Positions 24,143 through 33,024 of a DNA stretch of 40,270 bases are shown one piece after another. The notes under the pieces were generated by a model, which saw nothing but the letters and a program-made list of their open reading frames with translations, searched no databases and was not told the origin of the DNA. Within the stretch, counting starts at the first letter, position 1. Every line of letters starts with the position of its first letter. The DNA lies in the NCBI GenBank assembly GCA_017472665.1, contig JAFUOS010000018.1:1-40270 (forward strand). Direction: 5' to 3'. The DNA comes from Tyzzerella sp. Lineage in GTDB: Bacteria > Bacillota > Clostridia > Lachnospirales > Lachnospiraceae. Both the position numbers and the translations under genes were made by a program.

Positions 24143-25336
24143 ATGGGAAGTAAAAAAAGTTTTATCAAAGGGGCACTTTGTGGTGCCCTTACTATGTTAG
24201 TGATAGCAGGAGTCGGTGTTGGAATATTTGTGATAAAGGACAAGGCCACCAATACTGGAGAAGGTGGACTGGTTTCATCAGCTACCGAGGAAAAACTGCA
24301 ATTGATTCAAGAAATGATTGAAAGTAAATATCTATATGGAGAAGATGTGGACGAGGATAAACTTCAAGAATCCATTATCAAAGGCTATGTAGATGGATTG
24401 GGTGATCCATATTCCGTATATTATAATGAGGCGGAGACACGAAGCCTCATGGAATCTACATCAGGAGAGTTTGGCGGTATCGGTGTTGTGATTACGCAGA
24501 ATATTGATACACAGATTATTACATTCACGACAGTGTATGAGAATTCTCCAGCAGAAAAGGCAGGAATGAAGAGTGGTGACATCCTTTATAAAGTGGATGG
24601 CGAAGAAGTGACCGGACAGGATCTGGACACAGTCGTTTCTAAGATTCGTGGCGAAAAAGGCACTACAGTAGAGATTACAGTATATCGCGGTGACAGTATG
24701 GAAGAGTACACTGGTGTCGTAACAAGAGATATTATCGAAGTCAATACTGTTGCATATGAGATGAAAGACAATAAGATTGGATATATTGCAGTTTCTGGAT
24801 TTGAGACAGTAACATACGAACAGTTTGAAGCTGCATTAAACGATCTGACAGCCCAAGGTATGGAAACATTGGTGATTGATCTCAGAAACAATCCAGGAGG
24901 TAATCTGTCTACGGTATGTGATATGCTGGATTTGATTCTTCCAGAAGGAACGATTGTTTCCACAAAAGACAAGAATGGAAATGGAAGCGTGATTACATCT
25001 GATGAAGAACATCAGCTTAACATTCCGCTTGCAGTTCTGATTAACGGAAACAGTGCTAGTGCTTCGGAAATTTTTGCAGGCGCGGTACAGGATTTCGGCA
25101 TTGGAATATTGGTTGGAACGACAACCTATGGAAAAGGTATCGTGCAGGAATTGTACCAGATGTCAGACGGAACTTGCCTGAAGATTACAACTTCTGAATA
25201 TTTTACTCCGAGTGGAAGAAATATTCATGGAATTGGCATTGAGCCTGATGTGAAAGTGGAATACGAATATGACGAGGCAAATCCTGATGCGGATAATCAA
25301 TTAGAGGCTGCGCTTAAATGCCTGAAAGAAAAATAA
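24143..25336 (+). CDS. S41 family C-terminal processing peptidase (CtpA-like)
   Basis: Membrane-anchored serine protease of 397 residues. It has an N-terminal helix (about 11-30), a PDZ domain near 105-190 (FGGIGVVITQ, AGMKSGDILYKVDG) and a catalytic domain. The nucleophile region is NGNSASASEIF with S304, and the Lys is in TTYGKGIVQ, giving the Ser-Lys dyad of this family. Such proteases trim or degrade extracytoplasmic proteins. The adjacency to ftsEX and the M23 gene suggests a substrate in wall turnover, as known for hydrolase-degrading CtpA systems elsewhere; that is inference. A terminator follows. Confidence 0.92.
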   Translation: MGSKKSFIKGALCGALTMLVIAGVGVGIFVIKDKATNTGEGGLVSSATEEKLQLIQEMIESKYLYGEDVDEDKLQESIIKGYVDGLGDPYSVYYNEAETRSLMESTSGEFGGIGVVITQNIDTQIITFTTVYENSPAEKAGMKSGDILYKVDGEEVTGQDLDTVVSKIRGEKGTTVEITVYRGDSMEEYTGVVTRDIIEVNTVAYEMKDNKIGYIAVSGFETVTYEQFEAALNDLTAQGMETLVIDLRNNPGGNLSTVCDMLDLILPEGTIVSTKDKNGNGSVITSDEEHQLNIPLAVLINGNSASASEIFAGAVQDFGIGILVGTTTYGKGIVQELYQMSDGTCLKITTSEYFTPSGRNIHGIGIEPDVKVEYEYDEANPDADNQLEAALKCLKEK

Positions 25337-25346
25337 GGATGAAATA

Positions 25347-25379
25347 AAATGGAATGTGAAATTTGCATTCCATTTTTTT
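25347..25379 (+). terminator. terminator after the S41 protease gene
   Basis: AAATGGAATG (25347-25356) and CATTCCATTT (25366-25375) pair perfectly over ten bases, and a T run continues to 25379. It closes the ftsE-to-protease unit before the pyr genes. Confidence 0.88.
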
Positions 25380-25475
25380 ATGCTCTATGTTAAAATGTTT
25401 GTAAGTGTGTGGTAAAGTGTTCCAATGCACTGTGCCAAATAGAAGTAAGAAAATAAAATTCCAGGAGGAAGAAAG

Positions 25476-26402
25476 ATGATTAATAAATTAGTACAAAACA
25501 TCAAAAAAACAAATGCACCAATCGTAGTAGGGTTGGACCCAATGTTAAACTACATTCCAGAGCATGTGCAGAAAAAAGCATTCGCAGAATTCGGCGAAAC
25601 ACTGGAAGGTGCAGCAGAAGCAATCTGGCAATTCAACAAAGAAATCGTGGACAAGACATACGATTTAATTCCGGCAGTAAAGCCTCAGATTGCTATGTAT
25701 GAACAATTCGGAATTCCAGGTCTGGTAGCATTCAAAAAGACAGTAGACTATTGTAAATCAAAAGGTTTAGTAGTGATCGGCGATATTAAACGTGGAGATA
25801 TCGGTTCTACATCTGCAGCTTATGCAGTAGGACATGTTGGACGTGTACAAGTTGGAAGCAAGACATATGTTCCATTTGACGAAGACTTCGTAACAGTAAA
25901 TCCATATTTGGGTTCAGACGGTGTGAACCCATTCATCAAAGTATGTAAAGAAGAAAACAAAGGGCTCTTCGTATTAGTAAAAACATCAAATCCATCAAGC
26001 GGTGAATTCCAAGACCAATTAATTAACGGAAAACCATTATATGAATTAGTTGGCGAAAAGGTTGCTGCATGGGGCGAAGAACACATGGGTGATGATTACA
26101 GCTACGTTGGAGCAGTTGTTGGAGCAACATATCCAGAGATGGGTAAAGTGCTTCGTAAAGTAATGCCTAAGACATATATCTTAGTACCTGGTTACGGCGC
26201 ACAAGGTGGAAAAGGAAAAGATTTGGTACATTTCTTTAATGAAGACGGACTTGGAGCAATTGTAAACTCATCTCGTGGAATTATTGCGGCTTACAAACAA
26301 GAAGCTTATGCAAAATTCGGTGCTGAGAACTTTGGAGAAGCTTCAAGAGCGGCTGTAGAAGATATGGTAAAAGACATCAAGGGTGCTTTAGAAAATCGTT
26401 AA
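25476..26402 (+). CDS. pyrF: orotidine 5'-phosphate decarboxylase (type 2)
   Basis: Catalyses the last step of UMP synthesis, OMP to UMP plus CO2. The 308-residue length and the GDIKRGDIGSTSAAYA motif (catalytic K105) are typical of the longer type-2 PyrF. Other conserved stretches include VGLDPMLNYIP at the N-terminus and VNPYLGSDGVNPF. It starts after CCAGGAGGAAGAAAG and heads pyrF-pyrK-pyrD-pyrE. The upstream 100 bases show no PyrR-type attenuator that I can recognise. Confidence 0.96.
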   Translation: MINKLVQNIKKTNAPIVVGLDPMLNYIPEHVQKKAFAEFGETLEGAAEAIWQFNKEIVDKTYDLIPAVKPQIAMYEQFGIPGLVAFKKTVDYCKSKGLVVIGDIKRGDIGSTSAAYAVGHVGRVQVGSKTYVPFDEDFVTVNPYLGSDGVNPFIKVCKEENKGLFVLVKTSNPSSGEFQDQLINGKPLYELVGEKVAAWGEEHMGDDYSYVGAVVGATYPEMGKVLRKVMPKTYILVPGYGAQGGKGKDLVHFFNEDGLGAIVNSSRGIIAAYKQEAYAKFGAENFGEASRAAVEDMVKDIKGALENR

Positions 26403-26412
26403 GGAGACAATC

Positions 26413-27195
26413 ATGGCAGATAGAAAAAAAGAAACAGCAGTAGTCGTTTCACAAGAACAGATTGCGACTGGCATTTTCAGCATGTGGCTTCGCACAGAAG
26501 CTGCCACTACTGCAAAACCGGGACAATTCATTTCCATGTACACAAATGATGGAACCAAATTGCTCCCAAGACCAATCAGTATTTGCGAAATCGATAAAGC
26601 AAACGGACAATTACGCGTAGTTTACCGTGTAACAGGTGAAAATACAGGTACAGAGCAGTTCTCGAAATTAAAAGCAGGAGACACAGTTCCAGTCATAGGA
26701 CCATTAGGAAATGGTTTCCCATTAGAAAAAGCAGAGGGAAAGAAAGCATTCCTGATGGGCGGCGGAATCGGTGTCCCACCGATTTTAGAACTTGCAAAAC
26801 AATTAGATTGTGAAAAGCAAATTGTAGTAGGTTACCGCGATGAGCACACATTCTTAAGAGACCAATTTGAAGAAAATGGTGCCGTTTACATTTCCACCGA
26901 AGATGGAAGCGTAGGAACAAAAGGAAACGTCATGAATGCTATCGCTGAAAATCATCTGACAGCCGATATCATTTACGCCTGTGGTCCAACTCCAATGCTT
27001 CGCGCAATCAAGAATTACGCAGAAGAAAATGGAATCGAGTGTTATATTTCTTTGGAGGAAAGAATGGCATGCGGAATCGGTGCCTGCCTTGCATGTGTGT
27101 GCAAGACAAAAGAAAAAGACCATCATACGAATGTAAACAATAAACGCATTTGTAAAGAAGGTCCGGTATTCCTGTCTACGGAGGTGGAAATCTAA
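26413..27195 (+). CDS. pyrK: dihydroorotate dehydrogenase B electron-transfer subunit
   Basis: PyrK carries FAD and a [2Fe-2S] cluster and passes electrons from PyrDB to NAD+; 260 residues. The FAD-contact motif is RPISIC near residue 54, and the NAD-binding segment is FLMGGGIGVPPIL. Cluster Cys are C220, C225, C228 and C247 (CGIGACLAC ... RICKEGP), with an extra C230. It starts after AAGGAGACAATC and its stop shares a base with the pyrD ATG (TAATG). Confidence 0.95.
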   Translation: MADRKKETAVVVSQEQIATGIFSMWLRTEAATTAKPGQFISMYTNDGTKLLPRPISICEIDKANGQLRVVYRVTGENTGTEQFSKLKAGDTVPVIGPLGNGFPLEKAEGKKAFLMGGGIGVPPILELAKQLDCEKQIVVGYRDEHTFLRDQFEENGAVYISTEDGSVGTKGNVMNAIAENHLTADIIYACGPTPMLRAIKNYAEENGIECYISLEERMACGIGACLACVCKTKEKDHHTNVNNKRICKEGPVFLSTEVEI

Positions 27196-28097
27196 TGAAC
27201 ATGAGCGTAAACATAGCAGGTGTGGAATGGAAAAACCCTGTGACAGTTGCTTCTGGAACCTTTGGTTCTGGAGCCGAATTTGATGAGTTTGTAGATTTGA
27301 ATAAACTGGGAGCCGTAACGACAAAAGGGGTTGCAAATGTTCCATGGACGGGAAATCCAACTCCACGTGTGGCAGAAACGTATGGCGGAATGATGAATGC
27401 AATCGGTCTTCAGAATCCGGGGATTGATTTGTTCTGTAAAAGGGATATCCCATTTTTAAAGAAATATGATACTAAAATTATTGTAAATGTTTGTGGACAT
27501 GCACCTGAAGAATATTTTGCTGTAGTAGAAAGACTGGCAAATGAGCCAATCGATATGATGGAAATTAATATCTCATGTCCGAACGTAAATGCAGGATTCT
27601 TGGCATTCGGACAAGACCCAAAGCAAGTAGAAAAGTTAACGGCAGAAATCAAGAAGCTTGCTAAGCAGCCGGTCATCATGAAACTGACACCAAATGTAAC
27701 CGATATTACGGAGATTGCAAAAGCAGCAGAAGCAGGCGGTGCGGATGCCGTTTCCTTGATTAATACTTTAACAGGCATGAAGATTGATGTAAATCGTCGT
27801 ACGTTTGCAGTGGCAAATAAGACAGCCGGTGTATCCGGACCGGCGATTCATCCAATCGCAGTTCGTATGGTATATCAGGTGGCAAATGCAGTTAATATTC
27901 CAATCATCGGTATGGGAGGAATCGCATCCGCAGAGGATGCAATCGAAATGATTCTTGCAGGGGCAAGTGCAGTAGCTGTCGGTACTGCAAACTTCCATAA
28001 TCCGGCGGTTACGATGGAGATTGTGGATGGAATTGAAAGCTACATGAAGAAATTTGGATTCAATTCGGTCAGTGAGATGGTTGGATTGGTGAAATGA
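27195..28097 (+). CDS. pyrD: dihydroorotate dehydrogenase, class 1B catalytic subunit
   Basis: Oxidises dihydroorotate to orotate using FMN, with PyrK as partner. The 300-residue barrel shows VASGTFGSG (FMN phosphate region), NAIGLQNPG, MEINISCPNVNAG with the class 1 active-site Cys, and late FMN motifs IGMGGIASAEDAIEMILAGASAV (shown in parts: GMGGIAS, AGASAVAVGTANF). The catalytic Cys rather than Ser identifies class 1. ATG at 27195 overlaps the pyrK stop; a second ATG at 27201 is possible. Confidence 0.95.
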   Translation: MNMSVNIAGVEWKNPVTVASGTFGSGAEFDEFVDLNKLGAVTTKGVANVPWTGNPTPRVAETYGGMMNAIGLQNPGIDLFCKRDIPFLKKYDTKIIVNVCGHAPEEYFAVVERLANEPIDMMEINISCPNVNAGFLAFGQDPKQVEKLTAEIKKLAKQPVIMKLTPNVTDITEIAKAAEAGGADAVSLINTLTGMKIDVNRRTFAVANKTAGVSGPAIHPIAVRMVYQVANAVNIPIIGMGGIASAEDAIEMILAGASAVAVGTANFHNPAVTMEIVDGIESYMKKFGFNSVSEMVGLVK

Positions 28098-28121
28098 TAA
28101 ATAGGAAAAGGAGAATAGAAA

Positions 28122-28802
28122 ATGGAAGCATATAAGAAAGAGTTTATCGAATTCATGGTAGACAGCAAAGTATTAAAATTCGGAGAATTCACATTAAAAA
28201 GCGGTAGAAAATCCCCATTCTTCATGAATGCAGGTGCATACGTTACAGGTGCACAGCTGAAAAAATTAGGTGAATACTATGCAAAAGCGATTCATGATAA
28301 ATACGGATTGGATTTCGATGTATTATTTGGACCAGCCTATAAAGGGATTCCAATTGCAGTCGTAACGGCCATCGCATTTAGCGAATTATATGGAAAAGAA
28401 GTTCGATACTGCTCTGACCGAAAAGAAGAAAAAGACCATGGCGCTGATAAAGGAAGCTTCCTTGGAACAAAGTTACAAGATGGCGACAGAGTGATTATGA
28501 TTGAGGACGTAACTACTTCTGGAAAATCTATGGAAGAGACAGTTCCAAAGGTACGCGGCGCAGCAAATGTGGAAATCAAAGGACTTATGGTTTCCTTAAA
28601 CCGTATGGAAGTAGGTCTTGGCGGCAAAGTCAGCGCATTAGACGAAATCAAAGAAAAATACGGATTTGACGCAAATGCAATCGTATCTATGGCAGAAGTC
28701 GTAGAACACTTACACAACAAAGAATATAACGGCGAAGTCATTATTGATGATACATTAAAAGCTGCAATTGACGCATACTATGAAGAATATGGCGTAAAAT
28801 AG
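28122..28802 (+). CDS. pyrE: orotate phosphoribosyltransferase
   Basis: Joins orotate and PRPP to make OMP, the substrate of PyrF. The protein is 226 residues long. The PRPP loop is VIMIEDVTTSGKSMEETV, and the N-terminal region has LKSGRKSPFFMNAG, a family hallmark. It follows pyrD by 24 bases behind AAAAGGAGAATAG. With it the window holds the last three steps of the pathway, while carAB, pyrB and pyrC are not in view. Confidence 0.96.
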   Translation: MEAYKKEFIEFMVDSKVLKFGEFTLKSGRKSPFFMNAGAYVTGAQLKKLGEYYAKAIHDKYGLDFDVLFGPAYKGIPIAVVTAIAFSELYGKEVRYCSDRKEEKDHGADKGSFLGTKLQDGDRVIMIEDVTTSGKSMEETVPKVRGAANVEIKGLMVSLNRMEVGLGGKVSALDEIKEKYGFDANAIVSMAEVVEHLHNKEYNGEVIIDDTLKAAIDAYYEEYGVK

Positions 28803-28815
28803 CAGGAGGGACAAT

Positions 28816-28968
28816 ATGGCAGAAAAGATTTACAAATCAATGAGAACGGTAGGTGCAGGCAATATCGCACTGGGAATCATTATCATTGTGACAGGAGTTG
28901 CCACAGGGGTTCTTGCAATTATTGGCGGTGCACGCTTGCTGAAAAATAAAAATGATTTAACAATTTAG
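28816..28968 (+). CDS. 50-residue small membrane protein
   Basis: A short open frame with a strong ribosome site (CAGGAGGG, five to six bases upstream of ATG), 13 bases after pyrE. The product is MAEKIYKSMRTVGAGNIALG followed by one long hydrophobic segment (about residues 14-42, many Ile/Val/Gly/Ala) and a basic tail LLKNKNDLTI. It looks like a single- or hairpin-spanning membrane peptide. The function is unknown. It is probably translated from the pyr transcript, or forms a unit with the two membrane-protein genes that follow. Confidence 0.72.
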   Translation: MAEKIYKSMRTVGAGNIALGIIIIVTGVATGVLAIIGGARLLKNKNDLTI

Positions 28969-28987
28969 AATTAGAAAGGGCGATTTT

Positions 28988-29455
28988 TTGAACGCAAAGA
29001 AAAGAAGACGGTATCGTATATTGGGGAAGATACTATTTGTATTATACATTTTATTTGTTTTCTATTTTTTACTGGTTTCTGAATCATACGGAAGAATCGG
29101 GGAGATGCAAGATTATCGTTACAACCTGGTTCTTTTCAAAGAAATCAAGCGTTTCTGGAATTATCGAGAACAGCTGGGAATATTTGCCACAGCCACAAAT
29201 CTGTTGGGAAATATTCTCATCTTTCTTCCTTTTGGATTCTTTATGCCGATGGCAAGCAGATATCGAAGCTTTTTGACTACATCTATTTATAGTCTGGCAC
29301 TCAGTCTGGTTGTGGAATTATCCCAGCTTTTTCTAAAGGTGGGATGTTTTGATGTAGATGATTTGCTTCTAAACACAATTGGGGGAATGTTGGGGTATAT
29401 TACCTTTACAGTATGTAATGTGATAAGGAGAAACCATGTTAAAAAAACAAAATGA
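28988..29455 (+). CDS. VanZ-like family membrane protein
   Basis: A 155-residue protein with about four transmembrane helices. The VanZ-like features are a first helix after a basic start (KKRRRYRILGK), the pattern NLLGNILIFLPFGFFMP, then VVELSQLFLKVGCFDVDDLLLNTIGGMLGY. The acidic residues in the ELxQ and DxxDLLLN motifs are retained. VanZ homologues give low-level teicoplanin resistance in some hosts, but most are uncharacterised. The start is TTG at 28988 behind AAAGGG; no suitable ATG is near. It overlaps the next gene by 20 bases. Confidence 0.85.
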   Translation: MNAKKRRRYRILGKILFVLYILFVFYFLLVSESYGRIGEMQDYRYNLVLFKEIKRFWNYREQLGIFATATNLLGNILIFLPFGFFMPMASRYRSFLTTSIYSLALSLVVELSQLFLKVGCFDVDDLLLNTIGGMLGYITFTVCNVIRRNHVKKTK

Positions 29456-29804
29456 AAGAGAACGAAATCGCGAAAGAGAACGGCGTGCCAGAGGCAACCG
29501 TAAATATGGACAGGCAAAACTGAAACATGCAAAAAAAGGGATTGCGTCTTGCGGGATTGCAGGTACCGTATTTGTACTCTTATTAATCATGTTTGTGGTA
29601 GCATATACGAGCGCAGGGACTGCAGGCGGCTATATTGGCGGAATTGGACTGGTGACGATGATTCTTGCGGCTGTTGGCGTGTATACCGCTTTTCGTGGAT
29701 TTAAAGAAAGAGAAAAAGATTATCTGACCTGTAAAATCGGGGTTGGATGTAATATTTTCTTTTTGATAGGATTTATTGCAATCTTTTGTAGGGGGCTTTT
29801 TTAA
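29436..29804 (+). CDS. small membrane protein, DUF6142-like
   Basis: A 122-residue protein. The first 35 residues are highly charged (ERERNRERERRARGNRK), followed by three hydrophobic helices: GIASCGIAGTVFVLLLIMFV, GGIGLVTMILAAVGVYTAF and a C-terminal GCNIFFLIGFIAIFC. The layout and the RGFKEREKDYLTCKIG link resemble small clostridial proteins labelled DUF6142. The function is unknown. ATG follows AAGGAG and overlaps the VanZ-like gene; its stop is directly followed by the M29-type gene, so all are probably one operon. Confidence 0.7.
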   Translation: MLKKQNERERNRERERRARGNRKYGQAKLKHAKKGIASCGIAGTVFVLLLIMFVVAYTSAGTAGGYIGGIGLVTMILAAVGVYTAFRGFKEREKDYLTCKIGVGCNIFFLIGFIAIFCRGLF

Positions 29805-31862
29805 ATGAGTGAAGAAAGACAAGTCAGAGAACGATACGATTTGACGATGGAAAGAATCCGCTTTATTGTGTCTGAAAAAACAGTGGCACCTGTATATCAG
29901 GCGTATTTTGAGACGACAGCAGAATTTATTCTGAAAATCGATGGAATTTTGAATCGTATTCATTCGAAAAAAATAGAAGATTGTACACTAGAGGAATTAC
30001 AGAGCGAAAATACAAATATTTATGAGGATGTGTTGGGCGAGAACTATGCAAGCAGCTATGCGAATCCGACCTATGCAGTTTCTGTGCTGGGAGAGGAGAT
30101 TGGTCAGCTTCTTAGTTTCTTATATACAGAAATCCGTGGTGAAATTGCGTATGTATATGAACAGAAAATATTTTACCTGACCATCTGCAATGAATTATTT
30201 ATCGAAATATATAATTGTTTTGAAGGAGAAGAGACTCCAAATTGCAAAGAGTTAAAAGACATTATTTACTGGTATGCAAGCGATTACAGTGATGTATTTT
30301 TTGCAGACCGTATTGAAGAACAGCTGAATCCAGCATGTTCATTTGCAACTGATATTATTGTGAACAGCGATTTGACCGATTTGCGTTATTTATATAAATA
30401 CGGCGAATATGTTTCAGAAAATGAGTGGAAGACGGCGCAGCATCTGAATTCGCTTTCACAGGAAACCATTGATAAAATGGCGGAGGTTTATACAGAAGGT
30501 TACCGCATCGGTTTTGTAAATGCAGGGATTGATTTATCTAAGAAATCGGTTGTAAATATTCGTTATGTGCTTGGGTTTGAACGGGTTATCAAAAAGGCGA
30601 TTGAAAATTTTGCAGAAATGGGACTCCGGCCAACGATTTACCGTGCGGCAGTCAGCGTACTTACAAAGAAACAGCAGCACAAGATTGGCTACTATGGCGG
30701 AATTGCAAACAAACAATATGAATATGACCACCGCTTGGACCAGGGGCTTATTTTAGATAAAAAACTGGTAGAACGTAAACTAGATGTGATGAAAAACACA
30801 TATGAGCAGTTCAAAGAATTGGCTGAAAAACATGCGGGACCGGCCGTAATGGAAGTGTTTGGCGAGGAGCCGTTTGCACCAGAGCAAAAAGAAGCGGCGG
30901 TTTCACTTACAGAAAAGCAGGAGAAACTTTCTGTTTTATATGACAGCAAGGCAGGACAACTCACAAACCAATATATCAAAGGCGATGAACGCAGTTTCAC
31001 AATTGTTGCATATCCAGTTCCAGAGATTGGAGAGCAATACACAGAGATTTTTAACGAAGTGATTCGCATTAACACACTGGATGCAGATTTGTATGGAAAA
31101 GTGCAGCAGACATTGATTGACGCACTGGACAAAGGAGAATACGTGCACATTCTTGGAAAAGGGGATAATGTAACGGATTTGAAGATTCAGTTATACAGAC
31201 TTTCTAATCCAGAAAAAGAAACTATTTTCGAGAACTGCGTGGCAGATGTAAACATTCCAGTGGGCGAAGTGTTCACCAGTCCAGTATTGGAAGGAACAGA
31301 AGGCGTCCTGAATGTAAGCAAAGTATATTTGAATGAATTGCAATACCGGGATTTGAAAATGACATTTGCGGATGGAAAGATTGTGGATTACACTTGCAGC
31401 AACTTTGAGGATGAAGAAGAGTGTAAGAAATATATCAAAGGCAACGTCCTTCACAACCACGATACCCTGCCGCTTGGTGAGTTTGCAATCGGCACAAATA
31501 CCACAGCTTATGTGGTTGCGAAAAAATATCAGATTGAGGACAAGATGCCGATTCTGATTGCAGAAAAAATGGGGCCGCATTTTGCAGTGGGTGATACTTG
31601 CTACAGTTGGAGCGAAGAAAATCGACTTTACAATCGAAATGGAAAAGAAATCGTGGCGAAGGACAATTCCATTTCCATATTAAGAAAAGAAGATGTGTCA
31701 AAAGCATATTTCCAATGCCATACGGATATTACGATTCCCTATGAGGAGATTGCAGAAATCAGCGTTGTGACGGCAGATGGCAGCAGGATTCCACTCTTAT
31801 TAGATGGCAGATTTGTTCTTGAAGGGACGGAAGTTTTGAATGAACCATTAGCTCATCTCTAA
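29805..31862 (+). CDS. M29-type aminopeptidase with N-terminal extension
   Basis: A 685-residue soluble protein. The C-terminal 350 or so residues follow the M29 (AmpS/PepS) metallo-aminopeptidase pattern: GKGDNVTDLKI, NIPVGEVFTSPVLEGTEG, LGEFAIG, GPHFAVGDTCY and CHTD. Candidate metal ligands are E488, E559, H592, Y600, H639 and D641, so the metal site looks complete. The first 300 or so residues are mostly helical and have no domain I recognise. Ordinary M29 enzymes are about 370-410 residues. Activity on N-terminal residues of peptides is inferred. ATG lies at the stop of the preceding membrane-protein gene. Confidence 0.78.
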   Translation: MSEERQVRERYDLTMERIRFIVSEKTVAPVYQAYFETTAEFILKIDGILNRIHSKKIEDCTLEELQSENTNIYEDVLGENYASSYANPTYAVSVLGEEIGQLLSFLYTEIRGEIAYVYEQKIFYLTICNELFIEIYNCFEGEETPNCKELKDIIYWYASDYSDVFFADRIEEQLNPACSFATDIIVNSDLTDLRYLYKYGEYVSENEWKTAQHLNSLSQETIDKMAEVYTEGYRIGFVNAGIDLSKKSVVNIRYVLGFERVIKKAIENFAEMGLRPTIYRAAVSVLTKKQQHKIGYYGGIANKQYEYDHRLDQGLILDKKLVERKLDVMKNTYEQFKELAEKHAGPAVMEVFGEEPFAPEQKEAAVSLTEKQEKLSVLYDSKAGQLTNQYIKGDERSFTIVAYPVPEIGEQYTEIFNEVIRINTLDADLYGKVQQTLIDALDKGEYVHILGKGDNVTDLKIQLYRLSNPEKETIFENCVADVNIPVGEVFTSPVLEGTEGVLNVSKVYLNELQYRDLKMTFADGKIVDYTCSNFEDEEECKKYIKGNVLHNHDTLPLGEFAIGTNTTAYVVAKKYQIEDKMPILIAEKMGPHFAVGDTCYSWSEENRLYNRNGKEIVAKDNSISILRKEDVSKAYFQCHTDITIPYEEIAEISVVTADGSRIPLLLDGRFVLEGTEVLNEPLAHL

Positions 31863-31863
31863 T

Positions 31864-31966
31864 AAGTATTTATTACGAGAAGTAAAGAGTAGAATGGTTG
31901 ACATTCCCAATCGGGATTAGTAAAATGACTTATAAGTGGGAAAGTATTTATTCTCGATACTTATAA
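31864..31966 (+). promoter_or_regulatory. repeats and hairpin around the purM promoter
   Basis: AAGTATTTATT occurs exactly twice (31864-31874 and 31942-31952), and ACTTATAA occurs twice (31928-31935 and 31959-31966). The second AAGTAT can pair with ATACTT (31957-31962). ACTTATAAGT (31928-31937) is itself a palindrome. These could be operator or leader structures. No purine riboswitch core or PurR box was recognised. Confidence 0.35.
31898..31926 (+). promoter_or_regulatory. promoter of the purMND operon
   Basis: A consensus -35 TTGACA (31898-31903) and -10 TAAAAT (31921-31926) are 17 bp apart. Transcription would begin near 31933 and leave a leader of about 65 bases before purM. Confidence 0.8.
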
Positions 31967-31998
31967 ATAACAATGTGAATTACAATGGAGGAAATGAG

Positions 31999-33024
31999 AT
32001 GGATTACAAGAACGCGGGCGTAGATATTGAGGCTGGTTACAAATCAGTAGAACTTATGAAAAAACATGTGCAGGCAACAATGAGACCAGAAGTGCTCACC
32101 AATATTGGTGGATTTTCAGGAGCATTTTCTTTGGATAAAATCAAAGATATGGAAAAACCTACTCTGGTGTCTGGTACAGACGGCGTTGGAACCAAATTAA
32201 AATTAGCGTTCCTTTTGGACAAACATGATACAATCGGTATCGACTGCGTAGCAATGTGCGTAAACGATATTGCTTGTGCCGGTGGAGAACCATTATTCTT
32301 CTTAGACTATATTGCTTGTGGCAAAAATGAACCAGAAAAAATCGCAACGATCGTAAGTGGTGTGGCAGAAGGATGTATTCAGTCAGGTGCTGCATTGATC
32401 GGTGGAGAGACAGCAGAAATGCCAGGATTCTACCCGGTGGATGAATACGACCTTGCAGGTTTCGCTGTTGGTGTTGTAGATGAAAAAGATTTAATCACAG
32501 GAAAAGATTTAAAAGCTGGAGATGTGCTGATTGGTATGGCATCTTCAGGCGTACATAGCAATGGTTTCTCGTTAGTACGTAAAGTATTCTCAATGACAGA
32601 AGAATCTTTAAATAGAGAATATGATTCATTAGGATGTACTTTGGGAGAAGCATTATTGGCACCAACAAAGATTTACGTAAAAGCATTACGTACAATTAAA
32701 GAAGCTGGCGTAAAAGTGAAAGCATGCAGCCATATTACAGGCGGTGGATTCTATGAAAATATTCCACGTATGTTACGCGAAGGCACACATGCGGTTGTGA
32801 AAAAAGACAGTTACCCAATTCCACCAATCTTCAACATGTTAGCCGTAGACGGCGACATCGAAGAACACATGATGTACAACACATTCAACATGGGACTTGG
32901 TATGGTATTGGCAGTAGACGAAAAAGATGTACAGGATACATTGGCGGCAATCAAAGAAGCTGGTGAAGATGGATACGTAGTAGGTCACATTGAAGCTGGC
33001 GATAAAGGAGTTACTTTATGCTAA
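31999..33024 (+). CDS. purM: phosphoribosylformylglycinamidine cyclo-ligase
   Basis: AIR synthetase, which makes aminoimidazole ribotide with ATP in purine synthesis. The 341-residue protein has the family motifs [12 protein letters not shown] at the start, [24 protein letters not shown] and the C-terminal [14 protein letters not shown] chose ATG at 31999 because TGGAGG lies seven bases upstream and it gives the usual N-terminus. The frame is open further upstream, but without a site. It overlaps purN by seven bases. Confidence 0.96.
   Translation: MDYKNAGVDIEAGYKSVELMKKHVQATMRPEVLTNIGGFSGAFSLDKIKDMEKPTLVSGTDGVGTKLKLAFLLDKHDTIGIDCVAMCVNDIACAGGEPLFFLDYIACGKNEPEKIATIVSGVAEGCIQSGAALIGGETAEMPGFYPVDEYDLAGFAVGVVDEKDLITGKDLKAGDVLIGMASSGVHSNGFSLVRKVFSMTEESLNREYDSLGCTLGEALLAPTKIYVKALRTIKEAGVKVKACSHITGGGFYENIPRMLREGTHAVVKKDSYPIPPIFNMLAVDGDIEEHMMYNTFNMGLGMVLAVDEKDVQDTLAAIKEAGEDGYVVGHIEAGDKGVTLC

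Noticed and set aside
25380-25475. Possible PyrR-type attenuator or promoter before pyrF
   Set aside because: No antiterminator/terminator pair after the ctpA-type terminator and no well-spaced -35/-10 pair could be drawn.
26854-27453. Open frame of 199 codons on the minus strand
   Set aside because: It is antisense to pyrK and pyrD, both clearly coding, and has no ribosome site or family pattern.
31863-31998. Purine riboswitch before purM
   Set aside because: The conserved three-helix core and loop sequences are absent; only AT-rich repeats are present.
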